DNA of 64,000 nt, from positions 186,001-250,000 of the forward strand of contig NZ_JAKNUT010000005.1 of the NCBI RefSeq assembly GCF_023155855.1, in the 5' to 3' direction. Below are positions 1 to 8,342 of this stretch, in pieces (the first letter of the stretch is position 1; every line of letters starts with the position of its first letter). Position numbers and translations under genes: made by a program. The DNA comes from Microbacterium aoyamense. Its GTDB lineage: Bacteria; Actinomycetota; Actinomycetes; Actinomycetales; Microbacteriaceae. The notes beneath the pieces were generated by a model. The model was given only the letters and a program-made list of their open reading frames with translations. It made no database searches and had not been told where the DNA came from.

Positions 1-860
1 GCGACAGGAACTCCGGGGTCGAGCGATTCGCTCGAGATCTTCGCGGAGGTCTCGTAGCGCGACGCGCCATTCCAACGGTCGATCTCGGCGTCGGGTGCGA
101 TAGAGGCCAGGCGCGTCGCCACGCGCTGGGACACCGCACCCGTGCCACCGAGGACGACGATCCGGTCCGGGCCCAGGCGCTCCAGTTCCGTCTCGACCGC
201 GGCGGGGAGTTCGGTCGGAGACACCAGGAGCACAGGCCCGCCGAGCATGCCCGCCGCGGGCGCGCCCGACAGCGCGTCGGCGAACGCCATTCCGTTCGCG
301 ATGAAGACGGTGTCGGCACCGTCAGCGAAGCCCCGCCGGCTGATCGCGGCCGAGGTCTCGAATCGGCTGGCGCCGGAAAGCCTCGTGACGTCGCCCTCGG
401 TCAGTGCGGCGAGGTCGGCCGCGACGGCGTCCGACACGGCGCCTCGCCCGCCGAGGACGACGATGGACTGCGGGCGGAGTCGCTCGAGCTCGACCCGAAC
501 AGGCTGCGGAAGCGCGGCGGTGTTCGAGAGCAGAAGCGGCGCGCCGTCGATGGCTGCGAGGGGAGCTGCCGACAGCGCGTCGGGAAACTGCATGCCGTTG
601 GCGACATAGGCGACCTCGACGCCGGGCGAGAACCGCTCGCGAGAGATCGACGCCGAGGTATCGAAGCGCGATGCGCCCGAGAGCCGCTCGACCTCGGCCG
701 TCGCGCCGCCCGGCACGGCGCGCGACGCGATGCCGCCCTCGGCCTCGCCCGGCGCGGCACTCGCGGGAGCCGCGAAACCGATCAGGAGCGAGGCGACGAT
801 CGCCATGACGGCCACGGTTGCGGCACCCGATCGGGCGCGCGACACAGACGGACTCGGCAT
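1..860 (-). CDS. Secreted CWB2-repeat cell-surface protein (3' end cut by window edge)
   Basis: An open frame starts at ATG 860 and runs off the left edge without a stop (about 286 codons visible). Residues 1-35 form a signal peptide with a hydrophobic core ending in APASAA. Three cell wall-binding repeat 2 units follow, starting near residues 52, 147 and 242. Each has the family pattern RLSGASRFDTS, then a VANGMQFPDALSAAP stretch and an IVVLGG strand. CWB2 repeats are known to hold proteins non-covalently on cell walls, in clostridia through an anionic polymer. No catalytic domain is visible in the part present. A GGGGGAAG ribosome site precedes the start. Function beyond surface attachment is unknown. 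Confidence 0.85.
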   Translation of the reverse strand, partial: MPSPSVSRARSGAATVAVMAIVASLLIGFAAPASAAPGEAEGGIASRAVPGGATAEVERLSGASRFDTSASISRERFSPGVEVAYVANGMQFPDALSAAPLAAIDGAPLLLSNTAALPQPVRVELERLRPQSIVVLGGRGAVSDAVAADLAALTEGDVTRLSGASRFETSAAISRRGFADGADTVFIANGMAFADALSGAPAAGMLGGPVLLVSPTELPAAVETELERLGPDRIVVLGGTGAVSQRVATRLASIAPDAEIDRWNGASRYETSAKISSESLDPGVPV

Positions 861-910
861 GCTTCCCCCATACACGCCGCGGAGCATCCCCTGCCCCTGC
901 GATCACCCGG

Positions 911-916
911 ATTCTA
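911..916 (-). promoter_or_regulatory. Putative -10 element TAGAAT
   Basis: TAGAAT lies about 50 bp upstream of the start of the leftmost CWB2 gene, leaving a leader of about 45 nt with a GGGGGAAG ribosome site. No clear -35 box is visible. Confidence 0.4.
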
Positions 917-963
917 TCCACACGGATGCACTCGCTGGGAGCGGTTTCGTGCCGGATCGGCGG

Positions 964-2127
964 TCAGCGGCGTCGTGCGACCGCCGCAACGGCCTCTGCA
1001 GCGCGGCGTCCCACACCGGCGAGCGACACGTTCGCCTTCGCCCACGAAGACCGCGCCTCGCGAGACCGTTCCGCATCGTCACGGGATGCCAGAAGCCGGC
1101 GCATCGCGTCGGCGATCTCCGCCGCGTCGAGGGCTACTGCTTCGCCGAGCCCGGCATCCGTGACGATCCGTCCGCCGGTCTCGGCGCCCGCGTAGAGCAC
1201 GGGTGTTCCGACGGCGGCCGCGGCGTAGGTCTTCGTCGGCCGCGCGAAGTCGTAGCCGATCCCCGGGACGATGCTCACGAGCGCGGCGACGGCGCCCCGC
1301 ATCCACGCCGCCGACTCCGCCGGTGAGACCACACCGCCGATGTGCACGCGACCCGGGGTCAGTCGTGCTGCGGCCGCCTCGATCGCCGGAAGCGACGTCC
1401 CGCCGCCGAAGAAGCGCAGGTCGACATCCTCGACCTGCGCGAGCGCTTCGACGAAGGCCTCGGGGCGCTGCCACTCCGACATCGTTCCCGCATAGACGAA
1501 GTAGGGGCGCTCGACCTCGGGCGCGGCCACGCTCGGCATGAAGGTGTCGGTGTCGATGCCGTTGCCGACCAGGACGATGCGAGCGGGGTCGGCGCCGATC
1601 GCGACGAGCCGCTCCGTGACCTCTGGTGACACGGACAGGATCGTGCGCGCGCCGCGCAGCACGCGCCGCTCGACTGCGCGCATGACACCGACCACCGCGT
1701 CGGGCGCACCCATCGAGATCACGCCGTCGGTCCACACATCGCCCGGGTAGTAGACGAGTGGGCGGCGACGCAGCCGGGCTGCGACCAGCGCGACCAGACC
1801 GGTGGTCGGCGGGGCTTCGGCGACGAACACGTCCGCGCGCGAGAACAGCATCCGGAAGAACACCGGGAGGTCGAAGCTCAGGTACGGGATGTAGCCCCTT
1901 ATCGCGCCCGCCACGTCGCGCAGCACCGGCGCCCGGCGCACCCGGACGCCCCGGACGGGCGCCGCCGTACCAGCCCCCCGGGGCGCGGTCGATGTCAGGA
2001 CGGTCACGTCGGCCCCGTCATCAGCGGATGCACGGGCGAGTGCCGCGATGCGGAACGATGCCGCGCTCGGCTCGGGCACGTACAGACGCGAGGCGATCAC
2101 GACGCGGGGCCGCCGGGAGGGTGTCAT
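964..2127 (-). CDS. GT4 family glycosyltransferase
   Basis: 387 aa, ATG start at 2127. The N-terminal Rossmann half (about 8-170) starts RVVIASRLYVPEPSAASFRI. The C-terminal half contains the nucleotide-sugar site region VLVGNGIDTDTF near residue 185 and KTYAAAAVGTPVLYAG near 300, the arrangement of WbuB/WcaI-like GT4 enzymes. It probably transfers a sugar from a nucleotide donor onto a lipid-linked glycan at the inner membrane face. It lies between two CWB2 surface-protein genes on the same strand, which suggests a role in the envelope polymer. Donor and acceptor cannot be told from sequence. Confidence 0.85.
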   Translation of the reverse strand: MTPSRRPRVVIASRLYVPEPSAASFRIAALARASADDGADVTVLTSTAPRGAGTAAPVRGVRVRRAPVLRDVAGAIRGYIPYLSFDLPVFFRMLFSRADVFVAEAPPTTGLVALVAARLRRRPLVYYPGDVWTDGVISMGAPDAVVGVMRAVERRVLRGARTILSVSPEVTERLVAIGADPARIVLVGNGIDTDTFMPSVAAPEVERPYFVYAGTMSEWQRPEAFVEALAQVEDVDLRFFGGGTSLPAIEAAAARLTPGRVHIGGVVSPAESAAWMRGAVAALVSIVPGIGYDFARPTKTYAAAAVGTPVLYAGAETGGRIVTDAGLGEAVALDAAEIADAMRRLLASRDDAERSREARSSWAKANVSLAGVGRRAAEAVAAVARRR

Positions 2128-2158
2128 ACTCGTCGGCCTCTCGCATCGGGCGGCGGCC

Positions 2159-2203
2159 GGGTGGACCGCGGCCCGGACCTGGCGCCCGGACCGCGATCCA
2201 CCC
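2159..2203 (-). terminator. GC-rich hairpin downstream of CWB2 gene
   Basis: Arms 2159-2176 and 2185-2203 pair over about 18 bp with two G-U compatible positions and an 8-nt loop. It lies about 80 bp after the stop of the 2285-4465 gene and before the GT4 gene. No T-run follows, which is common for terminators in high-GC actinobacteria. Confidence 0.5.
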
Positions 2204-2280
2204 TACGGGACCACGTAGCTCTGCAGCTGCGCGAGCAGGGGGTCGCTCACCATGCCCTTCCCATCATCGACGACCAGCGC
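2203..2280 (-). pseudogene. Possible remnant of a CWB2 repeat C-terminus
   Basis: On the minus strand, in a frame shifted from the neighbouring CWB2 gene, this stretch reads ALVVDDGKGMVSDPLL and then AQLQSYVVP before a TAG at 2203-2205. That resembles the last strand and helix of a CWB2 repeat (pattern IVVLGGxGAVSDxLLxxL). There is no start codon or full repeat. It may be the decayed tail of an extra repeat or of a lost gene; chance similarity is possible because it is short. Confidence 0.3.
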
Positions 2281-2284
2281 CGGC

Positions 2285-4465
2285 TCAGTCGGAGGGGTCG
2301 GTGAGATCGCGAAGCGTCGTCTGGAGTTCGTGCGAGATGACGCCGTCGTCGCCGAACAGGACGAACGACGACGGGCCGAGTTGCGGCAGCGCCGCTGTCA
2401 CCGACGGGGGGATCGCGTTCTGCCGTACCAGTATGAGCGGCGCGCCGTCGCGTGCGGCGACGGGAGCCGCGGCCAGGGCGTCCACGAGACCGGCACCACT
2501 CGCGACGAAGACCGACGCCGCTCCGTCCGGATAGTTCTCCGCCGCGATCGCGGCCGCCGTCGCGTACCGATCCACGCCCGACCACCGCTCGATCGTCGCA
2601 CCGTCGGCGATCTCGCTCAGACGCGTGGCCGCGGCATCCGACACGACGCCCTTGCCGCCGAGCACGACGATCTTCGACGGACCGAGCGCCTCGATCGCCG
2701 CGACCGTCGAGGCGGGGACGGATGCCGCGCCCACCAGCAGGATCGGTGTGTCCTGCGACCCGGCCACAGGCGCGGCCGCCAGCGCATCCGCGAGTGCGGC
2801 GCCGTTGGCCACGAAAACCGTCTCTGCTCCCTCCGGAAACGCGGACTCCGCGATCGCCGCGGCCGTCGCATAACGATCCGCGCCCGACCACCGCACGACG
2901 CTCTGCGGGGCGATCCGCGCCGCCTCCGCGAGACGGTCGACCAGGCTCTCGTCGATCGCGGCGCCGCCGCCCAGCAGAACGATCTCCTTCGGCTGAAGGC
3001 GCCGCAGCTCGGCCCACGTCGCACCCGGGATCGCCGTGCGCTGCGTCAGCAGGATCGGGTCGCCGCCCGCTCCGGCCACCGGAGCCGCAGCGAGCGCGTC
3101 GGCGAGCCCCGTCCCGTTCGCGAGGTACACGCGTTCCACGCCCGACGCGAAGTGCGAGCGCGTGATCGCCACAGCCGTGTCGTAGCGCGACTGTCCACCG
3201 AAACGCGTCGCACCTACGAGGTTCGTCAGATCCGCTTCCACCGTCTCGCCCTCCGCGACGGTGATCTCGGGGGTCCAGGTCGTCTCCCCCTCGATCTCGG
3301 AACCGAACGCGCCGAGCCGGTAGACGCCAGGCTCCACGGCGAACTCCACGAGACCGGAGTGATCCGTGTAGCGGTGCGGAATGTATTCCTCGCCGCTCAC
3401 GTGCACCGCGAGGTGTGCCGCCGGGGAGCCGCCTGAGAACGCCACCCTGGCGACGATACGTTCGTCTCGTCGCCATGAGGCATCGACGACGTGCTCCCCC
3501 GGCCCCACTACGGTGAAAGCGGTCGTGACGTCCTCACTGCGGCATCCGCTGCCCCACGGAGCGTCGACGAGCACGTAGTCGCCGGGCTCCACCCCGGCGA
3601 ACGAGTACCGGCCGTTGTCATCGGTTGTCGTCTCGAACGGGAGGACCACGCCGAGCCCGTCTGCGAGCCGAGCGACCTCGTCCACACAGGGAGCGCCCGC
3701 GGCATCCGTGATCCGACCGGTGACCCGTGCAAGTGGCAGGTCGACGTCGAAGTCGAGCTCCGTCGCGCCCGAAGGGTCGACCGTGACACGCTGAGCGTCG
3801 GCGTCGGTCGTTCCGCCACCGAAGTACTCGACGTACCGCGTGCCTTCGATCGAGGCTCTGACGAAGTAGCTTCCGGGCACCGCGAGCGTCGACCACTCAG
3901 CAACACCGTCCGACCCCACCGCGCGGTGGGTGAAATGCGTGGAGTGCGCCGCGTCGTCGGCAATGAGTATCTCGAGTTCGCGTGAGCCGGACAGGCCGGT
4001 GATGTCGATCGATCCTGACAGCGTCACACCGGCAATCAGCCGACGATCGCCGACACTCTGCTGAGGTCCGCGCCACCCGCAGAAGCTTCGCGCGTCGTCG
4101 CGGTAGCGGCCAGGCTCCAGCGCCCGATCGGTCAACGTCACGGCGGGAAAGCGATGGTCGCCCGCGAACCCCAGCTCGAAACATCTGTCGGTGACGACGG
4201 CGATCTGGAAGCGTCCGTCCGCCGCCGTGAGCGTCTCTTCGATCGGCTCATCGATCCCGTACTCGAGCGCGCGCACCGCGACGCCGGCCGCCGGCGCGCC
4301 GTCGGGTGTGAGCAGTCTCCCCTCGACCGAGATGACGCTCGGAGGCACGGGCTCCTCATCGGCGTGCGCGGGCGGCACAGCGAACAGCGACACGATGAGC
4401 GCCGCGACACTCGCACCGACGATCGCCGACCGCCGCGTCGAGTGTGCACCTGTCTCAGTCCGCAT
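2285..4465 (-). CDS. Secreted protein with carboxypeptidase-regulatory-like domains and three CWB2 repeats
   Basis: 726 aa from ATG 4465. In-frame starts further upstream would overlap the divergent GT2 gene and add sequence before the signal peptide, so they were not chosen. The signal peptide ends about PPAHADEEP. Residues about 45-420 hold beta-sandwich domains of the carboxypeptidase regulatory/CNA-B type, with turns such as GRLLTPDGAPAAGVAVRA and GRITDAAGAPC followed by DDNGRYSFAGVEPGDYVL. Three CWB2 repeats finish the protein, starting FGGQSRYDTAVAI, RWSGADRYATAAAI and RWSGVDRYATAAAI. The sandwich domains probably act as a stalk or ligand-binding region and the repeats hold it on the wall. 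No catalytic site is seen. Confidence 0.85.
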   Translation of the reverse strand: MRTETGAHSTRRSAIVGASVAALIVSLFAVPPAHADEEPVPPSVISVEGRLLTPDGAPAAGVAVRALEYGIDEPIEETLTAADGRFQIAVVTDRCFELGFAGDHRFPAVTLTDRALEPGRYRDDARSFCGWRGPQQSVGDRRLIAGVTLSGSIDITGLSGSRELEILIADDAAHSTHFTHRAVGSDGVAEWSTLAVPGSYFVRASIEGTRYVEYFGGGTTDADAQRVTVDPSGATELDFDVDLPLARVTGRITDAAGAPCVDEVARLADGLGVVLPFETTTDDNGRYSFAGVEPGDYVLVDAPWGSGCRSEDVTTAFTVVGPGEHVVDASWRRDERIVARVAFSGGSPAAHLAVHVSGEEYIPHRYTDHSGLVEFAVEPGVYRLGAFGSEIEGETTWTPEITVAEGETVEADLTNLVGATRFGGQSRYDTAVAITRSHFASGVERVYLANGTGLADALAAAPVAGAGGDPILLTQRTAIPGATWAELRRLQPKEIVLLGGGAAIDESLVDRLAEAARIAPQSVVRWSGADRYATAAAIAESAFPEGAETVFVANGAALADALAAAPVAGSQDTPILLVGAASVPASTVAAIEALGPSKIVVLGGKGVVSDAAATRLSEIADGATIERWSGVDRYATAAAIAAENYPDGAASVFVASGAGLVDALAAAPVAARDGAPLILVRQNAIPPSVTAALPQLGPSSFVLFGDDGVISHELQTTLRDLTDPSD

Positions 4466-4491
4466 GCCGCCCCCAGCTGATCGTGCGCGCC

Positions 4492-4497
4492 AGTCTA
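4492..4497 (-). promoter_or_regulatory. Putative -10 element TAGACT
   Basis: TAGACT lies 26 bp upstream of ATG 4465 on the minus strand, giving a short leader that includes the GGGGG ribosome site just before the start. Confidence is moderate because no -35 box is evident. Confidence 0.4.
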
Positions 4498-4578
4498 CGG
4501 GCGGCGGATGCTCGGACATGGTCGATCCGTGCCCAGTCGCGCCCCACTCCCCACCCCGTGCCGCGGCATCCCCTCTGT

Positions 4579-4584
4579 CACAAT
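4579..4584 (+). promoter_or_regulatory. -10 element CACAAT for a leaderless GT2 transcript
   Basis: CACAAT ends 7 bp before ATG 4592, the spacing of a leaderless actinobacterial start. The same hexamer stands 6 bp before the PH-domain gene at 18517. Confidence 0.5.
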
Positions 4585-4591
4585 GGAATCC

Positions 4592-5287
4592 ATGACTTCT
4601 CCGCCCGCACCACCGACTCCCGATCGCGGAGCGTGGGTCGTCATCCCCCTCTACAACGAGGCATCCGTCATCGGCTCGGTCATCGCGAGTCTCACTCCGT
4701 TCTTCGGCCGCATCGTGTGCGTCGACGACGGGTCCTCGGATGGGTCGGCCGAGATCGCCGAGCAGGCCGGAGCGTTCGTCGTGCGGCATCCGATCAATCT
4801 CGGCCAGGGTGCGGCGCTGCAGACCGGATTCGACTTCGTGCTCGCCCACCCCGGGGCCGAGTTCATCGTCACCTTCGACGCGGACGGGCAGCATCGGGTC
4901 ACCGACGCGGTCGCCATGGTGCGCCGCGCCCGTGAGGAGGATCTCGCCGTCGTCTTCGGCTCACGCTTCCTCGACGATCGCACGCGGCCCGGCGCGCTCA
5001 AGAAGCTCGTGCTGAAGACGGCCGTCTGGGTCACGAACATGACCACGGGTACGCGGCTGACCGACGCGCACAACGGCCTGCGAGTCATCAGACGGGATGC
5101 CGCGCAGCAGGTCCACCTGGTCCAGGACCGCATGGCGCATGCGACCGAGATCGTGCTGCAGCTCGGCCGGACGGGTCTGCCCTGGGCGGAGCAGCCGGTC
5201 GAGCTGCTCTACACCGACTATTCGAAGTCGAAGGGCCAGAGCCTGCTCAACTCGGTCAACATCCTCGTGGATCTGGTGGTGCGCTGA
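4592..5287 (+). CDS. Polyprenyl-phosphate sugar transferase (GT2, dolichol-phosphate mannosyltransferase-like)
   Basis: 231 aa. The GT2 fold starts WVVIPLYNEASVIGSVI. The donor-binding aspartates are seen in VCVDDGSSDGS and in FDADGQH (DxD-like). The family transfers a hexose from a nucleotide donor to polyprenyl phosphate, making a lipid-linked sugar for extracytoplasmic glycosylation. ATG 4592 is preferred over ATG 4583 because a CACAAT box would leave it leaderless. The DUF2304 gene overlaps its stop by 1 bp; this pair is common in Gram-positive wall-glycan clusters, where the small membrane partner probably anchors or assists the transferase. It is the only pair on the plus strand in this block. 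Confidence 0.88.
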   Translation: MTSPPAPPTPDRGAWVVIPLYNEASVIGSVIASLTPFFGRIVCVDDGSSDGSAEIAEQAGAFVVRHPINLGQGAALQTGFDFVLAHPGAEFIVTFDADGQHRVTDAVAMVRRAREEDLAVVFGSRFLDDRTRPGALKKLVLKTAVWVTNMTTGTRLTDAHNGLRVIRRDAAQQVHLVQDRMAHATEIVLQLGRTGLPWAEQPVELLYTDYSKSKGQSLLNSVNILVDLVVR

Positions 5288-5643
5288 TGTGGATCCAGCT
5301 CCTTCTCATCGTCGCGATCGTGACCCTCGGCTTCTTCGTCATGCGGCGTACGGGCGCGGACTCCCACCTCGCCATCCGACGCATCTTCTTCGCGCTCTTC
5401 ATCGTCGCAGCGATCCTCTCGGTGCTGTTCCCCGCCTGGCTGACCTGGTTCGCACGACTGGTCGGCGTCGGCCGCGGAACAGACCTGCTGCTGTACGCGC
5501 TGGTGGTCGTCTTCCTCGTGTTCGTGTACTCGCAGTACCGACGCAACACGGCCACCCAGCGTCAGCTGACGCAGCTCGCGCGCCGCGTCGCGCTGCTGGA
5601 TGCCCGCGAGCGCGAGCATTCGGACGACGACAGCGAGCGCTGA
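5287..5643 (+). CDS. DUF2304 small membrane protein
   Basis: 118 aa with three hydrophobic segments (about 2-20, 35-55, 68-84) and a charged, coiled-coil-like C-terminal tail (QRQLTQLARRVALLDARERE). Topology and position directly after a GT2 gene (TGATG overlap) match DUF2304 proteins, which accompany polyprenyl-sugar transferases. It probably partners the upstream enzyme at the membrane; biochemical role is not established. Confidence 0.85.
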   Translation: MWIQLLLIVAIVTLGFFVMRRTGADSHLAIRRIFFALFIVAAILSVLFPAWLTWFARLVGVGRGTDLLLYALVVVFLVFVYSQYRRNTATQRQLTQLARRVALLDAREREHSDDDSER

Positions 5644-5647
5644 GCGC

Positions 5648-7603
5648 TCAATCGCAGGCGGTCACCCGCCAGAGCATCGCGTCACCTTCGCGGTCGACGA
5701 GTTCGAACCCGGGCTGGCCGTCGATGTCCGTGAACCCGGGCATGATCCATCGCCCGGGGTACTGTTCGCCCGGACCGAAGTCCAGGACGTACCGGGCGCC
5801 GAACGCGTCCAGCGCCGGGCAGACCTCGGGGTTGGTCGCGACGTCGCGCAGCGACTCCCACAGGATCGGGTAGTCGGGCCCACCGGGGGGTGCCCAGCTG
5901 TGCGGGATGACGTTGCGTCCGCTGAGCGCGTAGCCGAAGGCCATCCCGGTGCTCGGATTCCCGATGACGGCGGCATCCTCGGGCACCGTCTCAGCGAGGC
6001 GCCGCAGGACGGCGAGCTCGTCCGCGCTGAGGAACGAGTCCGCCGTCACGGCGTACAGGTTCGGGTCCACCCGGTGGGCGAAGACATCCCGTCGTGCGAT
6101 CTGCGGCGCGACGACGAGAGAGATGACGCCGATGGCCGCGACGACACCGAGCGCGGTCCAGGTCGCGGCGCGCGTGGCGCCCGCGTCGACGTCCTCGCCC
6201 CTTCGACCCCACACCACGCTCGCCCGCGCGACGATCGCGGCGGCGCCGGCTCCCGCGAGGGGGAGCGCGACGACGGGGATCAGCGCGGCGAGCCGGTACG
6301 GATCCTCGTACCACGGGCCGACGAGCACGGCCCGGAGCCGCGGGTCACCGATCGCGGCGGCGACGCCGTAGAGCACCACGAGCACGATCCAGGTCGTCGC
6401 GATGCCGCGAAGACGTGGCATCCGGACCGCCACGACGATGCCGATGATCATGAGGATGCTCGTGAGCACGGCCCAGGGATACCCGAGGAACCCGTTCATG
6501 ACGACCTCTACCCCGGCGGTCAGCAGCCGGGTGCTCGGCGGCCACGTGACCGAGGTCGACGCCGAGAAGAGCGCCCACACCCCCGCCGTCAGGAACAGAC
6601 CGACGCCCAGGCCGCCGAGCGCCAGGATGCGAAGACGACGCGTCAGCCTCGACCACCGGGCGACGAGAGCCCACGCGCCGATCGAGAGAGCCGCGAGCGC
6701 CCAGGCGAGCGCCACCGACGGCTGTGCGGCGAGGATCGCGCCGACCGCGAGGGCGGCGACGACCCCGAGACGCAGTGACCTCGCCCATCGGGCTCCGGCA
6801 TCCTCACTTCCGATCAGACGTCGCGCATCCGCGACGACGGCGATCGCGGCGGGCAGGACCGCCGTCGCCAGGAGTTGGGGATACAACACACCCCACTGCA
6901 CGAGAAGGAGCGGGAAGGCGGAGATGGATGCCGCGAGCGCGGCGGCGATGGATGCGGCGACCGGCCCCGCGACCACCCGCGTGAGGTACGCGATTCCGAG
7001 GGTCCACGCCCCGGCCGAGAGCACGAGAGTCACGACGTTCGCCGCGACCTCGACCGACGTGCCGGTCAGCTGCACGACCAGGGAGGCCAGGACATGCCAG
7101 GCGGACGGGTAGAAGCCGGACTGGCTGACCACGCCGTTCAGTCGGAGCGGAGACGCCCAGCCCGTCTCGACCGCGAACCGCAGGGCGTTGAGGTGGAACG
7201 CGCCGTCGTTGGTCTGCGAGATCGCCCCGGCATCGCCGATGTACAGTCCGACGCGCAGGGCCACCAGCACGATGCCGATGGCGATCCCCGCGCTGAGGAG
7301 CAATCGTGCTCGCCGATCGGTGCGCGCCGCCGGCGCCGGACCGAGCCCGAGGAGGTGACGCACGCCCCACACGATCAGAGCGACGACGACGAGGGAGATC
7401 GCCGCCGACAGCGGAGTCCACCCCACCCCGAAGAGCCCGAGGACGAGCGATGAGCCCGTGAGCACGGCCGCCCCGATTGCCGGCGCGATCGCCCACAGCG
7501 CGAGTCCGCGCAGCCGCAGGGCGCAGCCGACGAGAACCCCCGGGCCGAACACCACGAGCACGGCCCCGGCGAGCGCGACGCTCTCGGTGAGCCAGGACAG
7601 CAC
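5648..7603 (-). CDS. DUF6541-type multipass membrane protein, possible glycosyltransferase
   Basis: 651 aa, GTG start at 7603, one base after the ABC ATPase stop. About 13 hydrophobic segments cover residues 5-500, and the C-terminal region (about 510-651) is soluble and ends in a GFELVDREGDAMLWRVT strand. An early loop contains ISQTNDGAFHLNALRFAVE; the aspartate there sits where GT-C enzymes carry the catalytic acid of the first extracytoplasmic loop. This layout fits actinobacterial DUF6541 proteins near glycan genes. A lipid-linked sugar transferase acting outside the membrane is a reasonable inference, not shown. It is the last gene of the permease-ATPase-DUF6541 operon. Confidence 0.75.
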   Translation of the reverse strand: MLSWLTESVALAGAVLVVFGPGVLVGCALRLRGLALWAIAPAIGAAVLTGSSLVLGLFGVGWTPLSAAISLVVVALIVWGVRHLLGLGPAPAARTDRRARLLLSAGIAIGIVLVALRVGLYIGDAGAISQTNDGAFHLNALRFAVETGWASPLRLNGVVSQSGFYPSAWHVLASLVVQLTGTSVEVAANVVTLVLSAGAWTLGIAYLTRVVAGPVAASIAAALAASISAFPLLLVQWGVLYPQLLATAVLPAAIAVVADARRLIGSEDAGARWARSLRLGVVAALAVGAILAAQPSVALAWALAALSIGAWALVARWSRLTRRLRILALGGLGVGLFLTAGVWALFSASTSVTWPPSTRLLTAGVEVVMNGFLGYPWAVLTSILMIIGIVVAVRMPRLRGIATTWIVLVVLYGVAAAIGDPRLRAVLVGPWYEDPYRLAALIPVVALPLAGAGAAAIVARASVVWGRRGEDVDAGATRAATWTALGVVAAIGVISLVVAPQIARRDVFAHRVDPNLYAVTADSFLSADELAVLRRLAETVPEDAAVIGNPSTGMAFGYALSGRNVIPHSWAPPGGPDYPILWESLRDVATNPEVCPALDAFGARYVLDFGPGEQYPGRWIMPGFTDIDGQPGFELVDREGDAMLWRVTACD

Positions 7604-7604
7604 G

Positions 7605-8342
7605 TCAGACCTCGACGGTCGCGATCGCGCCCTCGATCGGCCCGTCGTAGACGACGGTGCCCGAAGAGATCACGATGCCGCGTGTACAGAGCTCGCGCAC
7701 CATCTCCATGTCGTGGCTGACCACGACGAGTGTCTTGTTCTGCGCGATGAGCTCCTGGAACTTGAGCCGGCACTTCTCCCGGAACGGTGCATCGCCGACC
7801 GAGAGGATCTCGTCCACCAGCAGGACGTCCAGTTCGACGTGGATGGCGACCGAGAAGGCGAGTCGCATGAACATGCCCGAGGAGTAGTGCTTGACCTCCT
7901 GGTCGATGAACTGCTCGATCTCACTGAACGCGACGATCTCGTCGTAGCGCGCCTCGATCTCCTTGCGGCTCATGCCCAGGATCGCGGCATTCAGGAAGAC
8001 GTTCTCGCGGCCCGAGAGCTCGGGATGGAAGCCGGCTCCGACTTCGATGAGTCCCGCCACGCGACCCCGCGTCAGCACCTCGCCGCCGTCGGGCTGCATG
8101 ACGCCTGAGATGAGCTTGAGGAAGGTCGACTTGCCGGAGCCGTTGAGGCCGAGGATGGCCACCGACTCGCCCTCGTCGATGACGACGTCCAGGCCCCGGA
8201 GCGCCTCGAACACGCTGGTCGTCTTCTTGCCTCGCAGGAGCGAGACCACGGTGTCCTTCAGCGAGAAGGCGTGGTTGAGCAGGAAGGTCTTGCGCACGTC
8301 GCGGGCGATGATGCTCGGACGGCGGGTGGATGCTGCGGTCAT
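7605..8342 (-). CDS. ABC exporter ATPase (TagH/Wzt-like) for cell-wall polysaccharide
   Basis: 245 aa from ATG 8342, overlapping the permease stop by 4 bp. Walker A is GLNGSGKSTF, the signature region is HYSSGMFMRLAFSVAI and Walker B is DVLLVDEIL. The short length without a C-terminal carbohydrate-binding domain fits the TagH/RfbB group that exports teichoic-acid or O-antigen-like polymers. A start further upstream would lie inside the permease gene and adds no family sequence. It works with the adjacent permease to move an undecaprenyl-linked glycan across the membrane. Confidence 0.9.
   Translation of the reverse strand: MTAASTRRPSIIARDVRKTFLLNHAFSLKDTVVSLLRGKKTTSVFEALRGLDVVIDEGESVAILGLNGSGKSTFLKLISGVMQPDGGEVLTRGRVAGLIEVGAGFHPELSGRENVFLNAAILGMSRKEIEARYDEIVAFSEIEQFIDQEVKHYSSGMFMRLAFSVAIHVELDVLLVDEILSVGDAPFREKCRLKFQELIAQNKTLVVVSHDMEMVRELCTRGIVISSGTVVYDGPIEGAIATVEV

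Noticed and set aside
860-963. Terminator after the GT4 gene at 964
   Set aside because: No stable inverted repeat found between the two genes; only a -10-like TAGAAT.
2285-4894. Longer start for the 726-aa CWB2 protein
   Set aside because: The extra 143 codons overlap the divergent GT2 gene and precede a good signal peptide; a TAGACT box and GGGGG site support ATG 4465.
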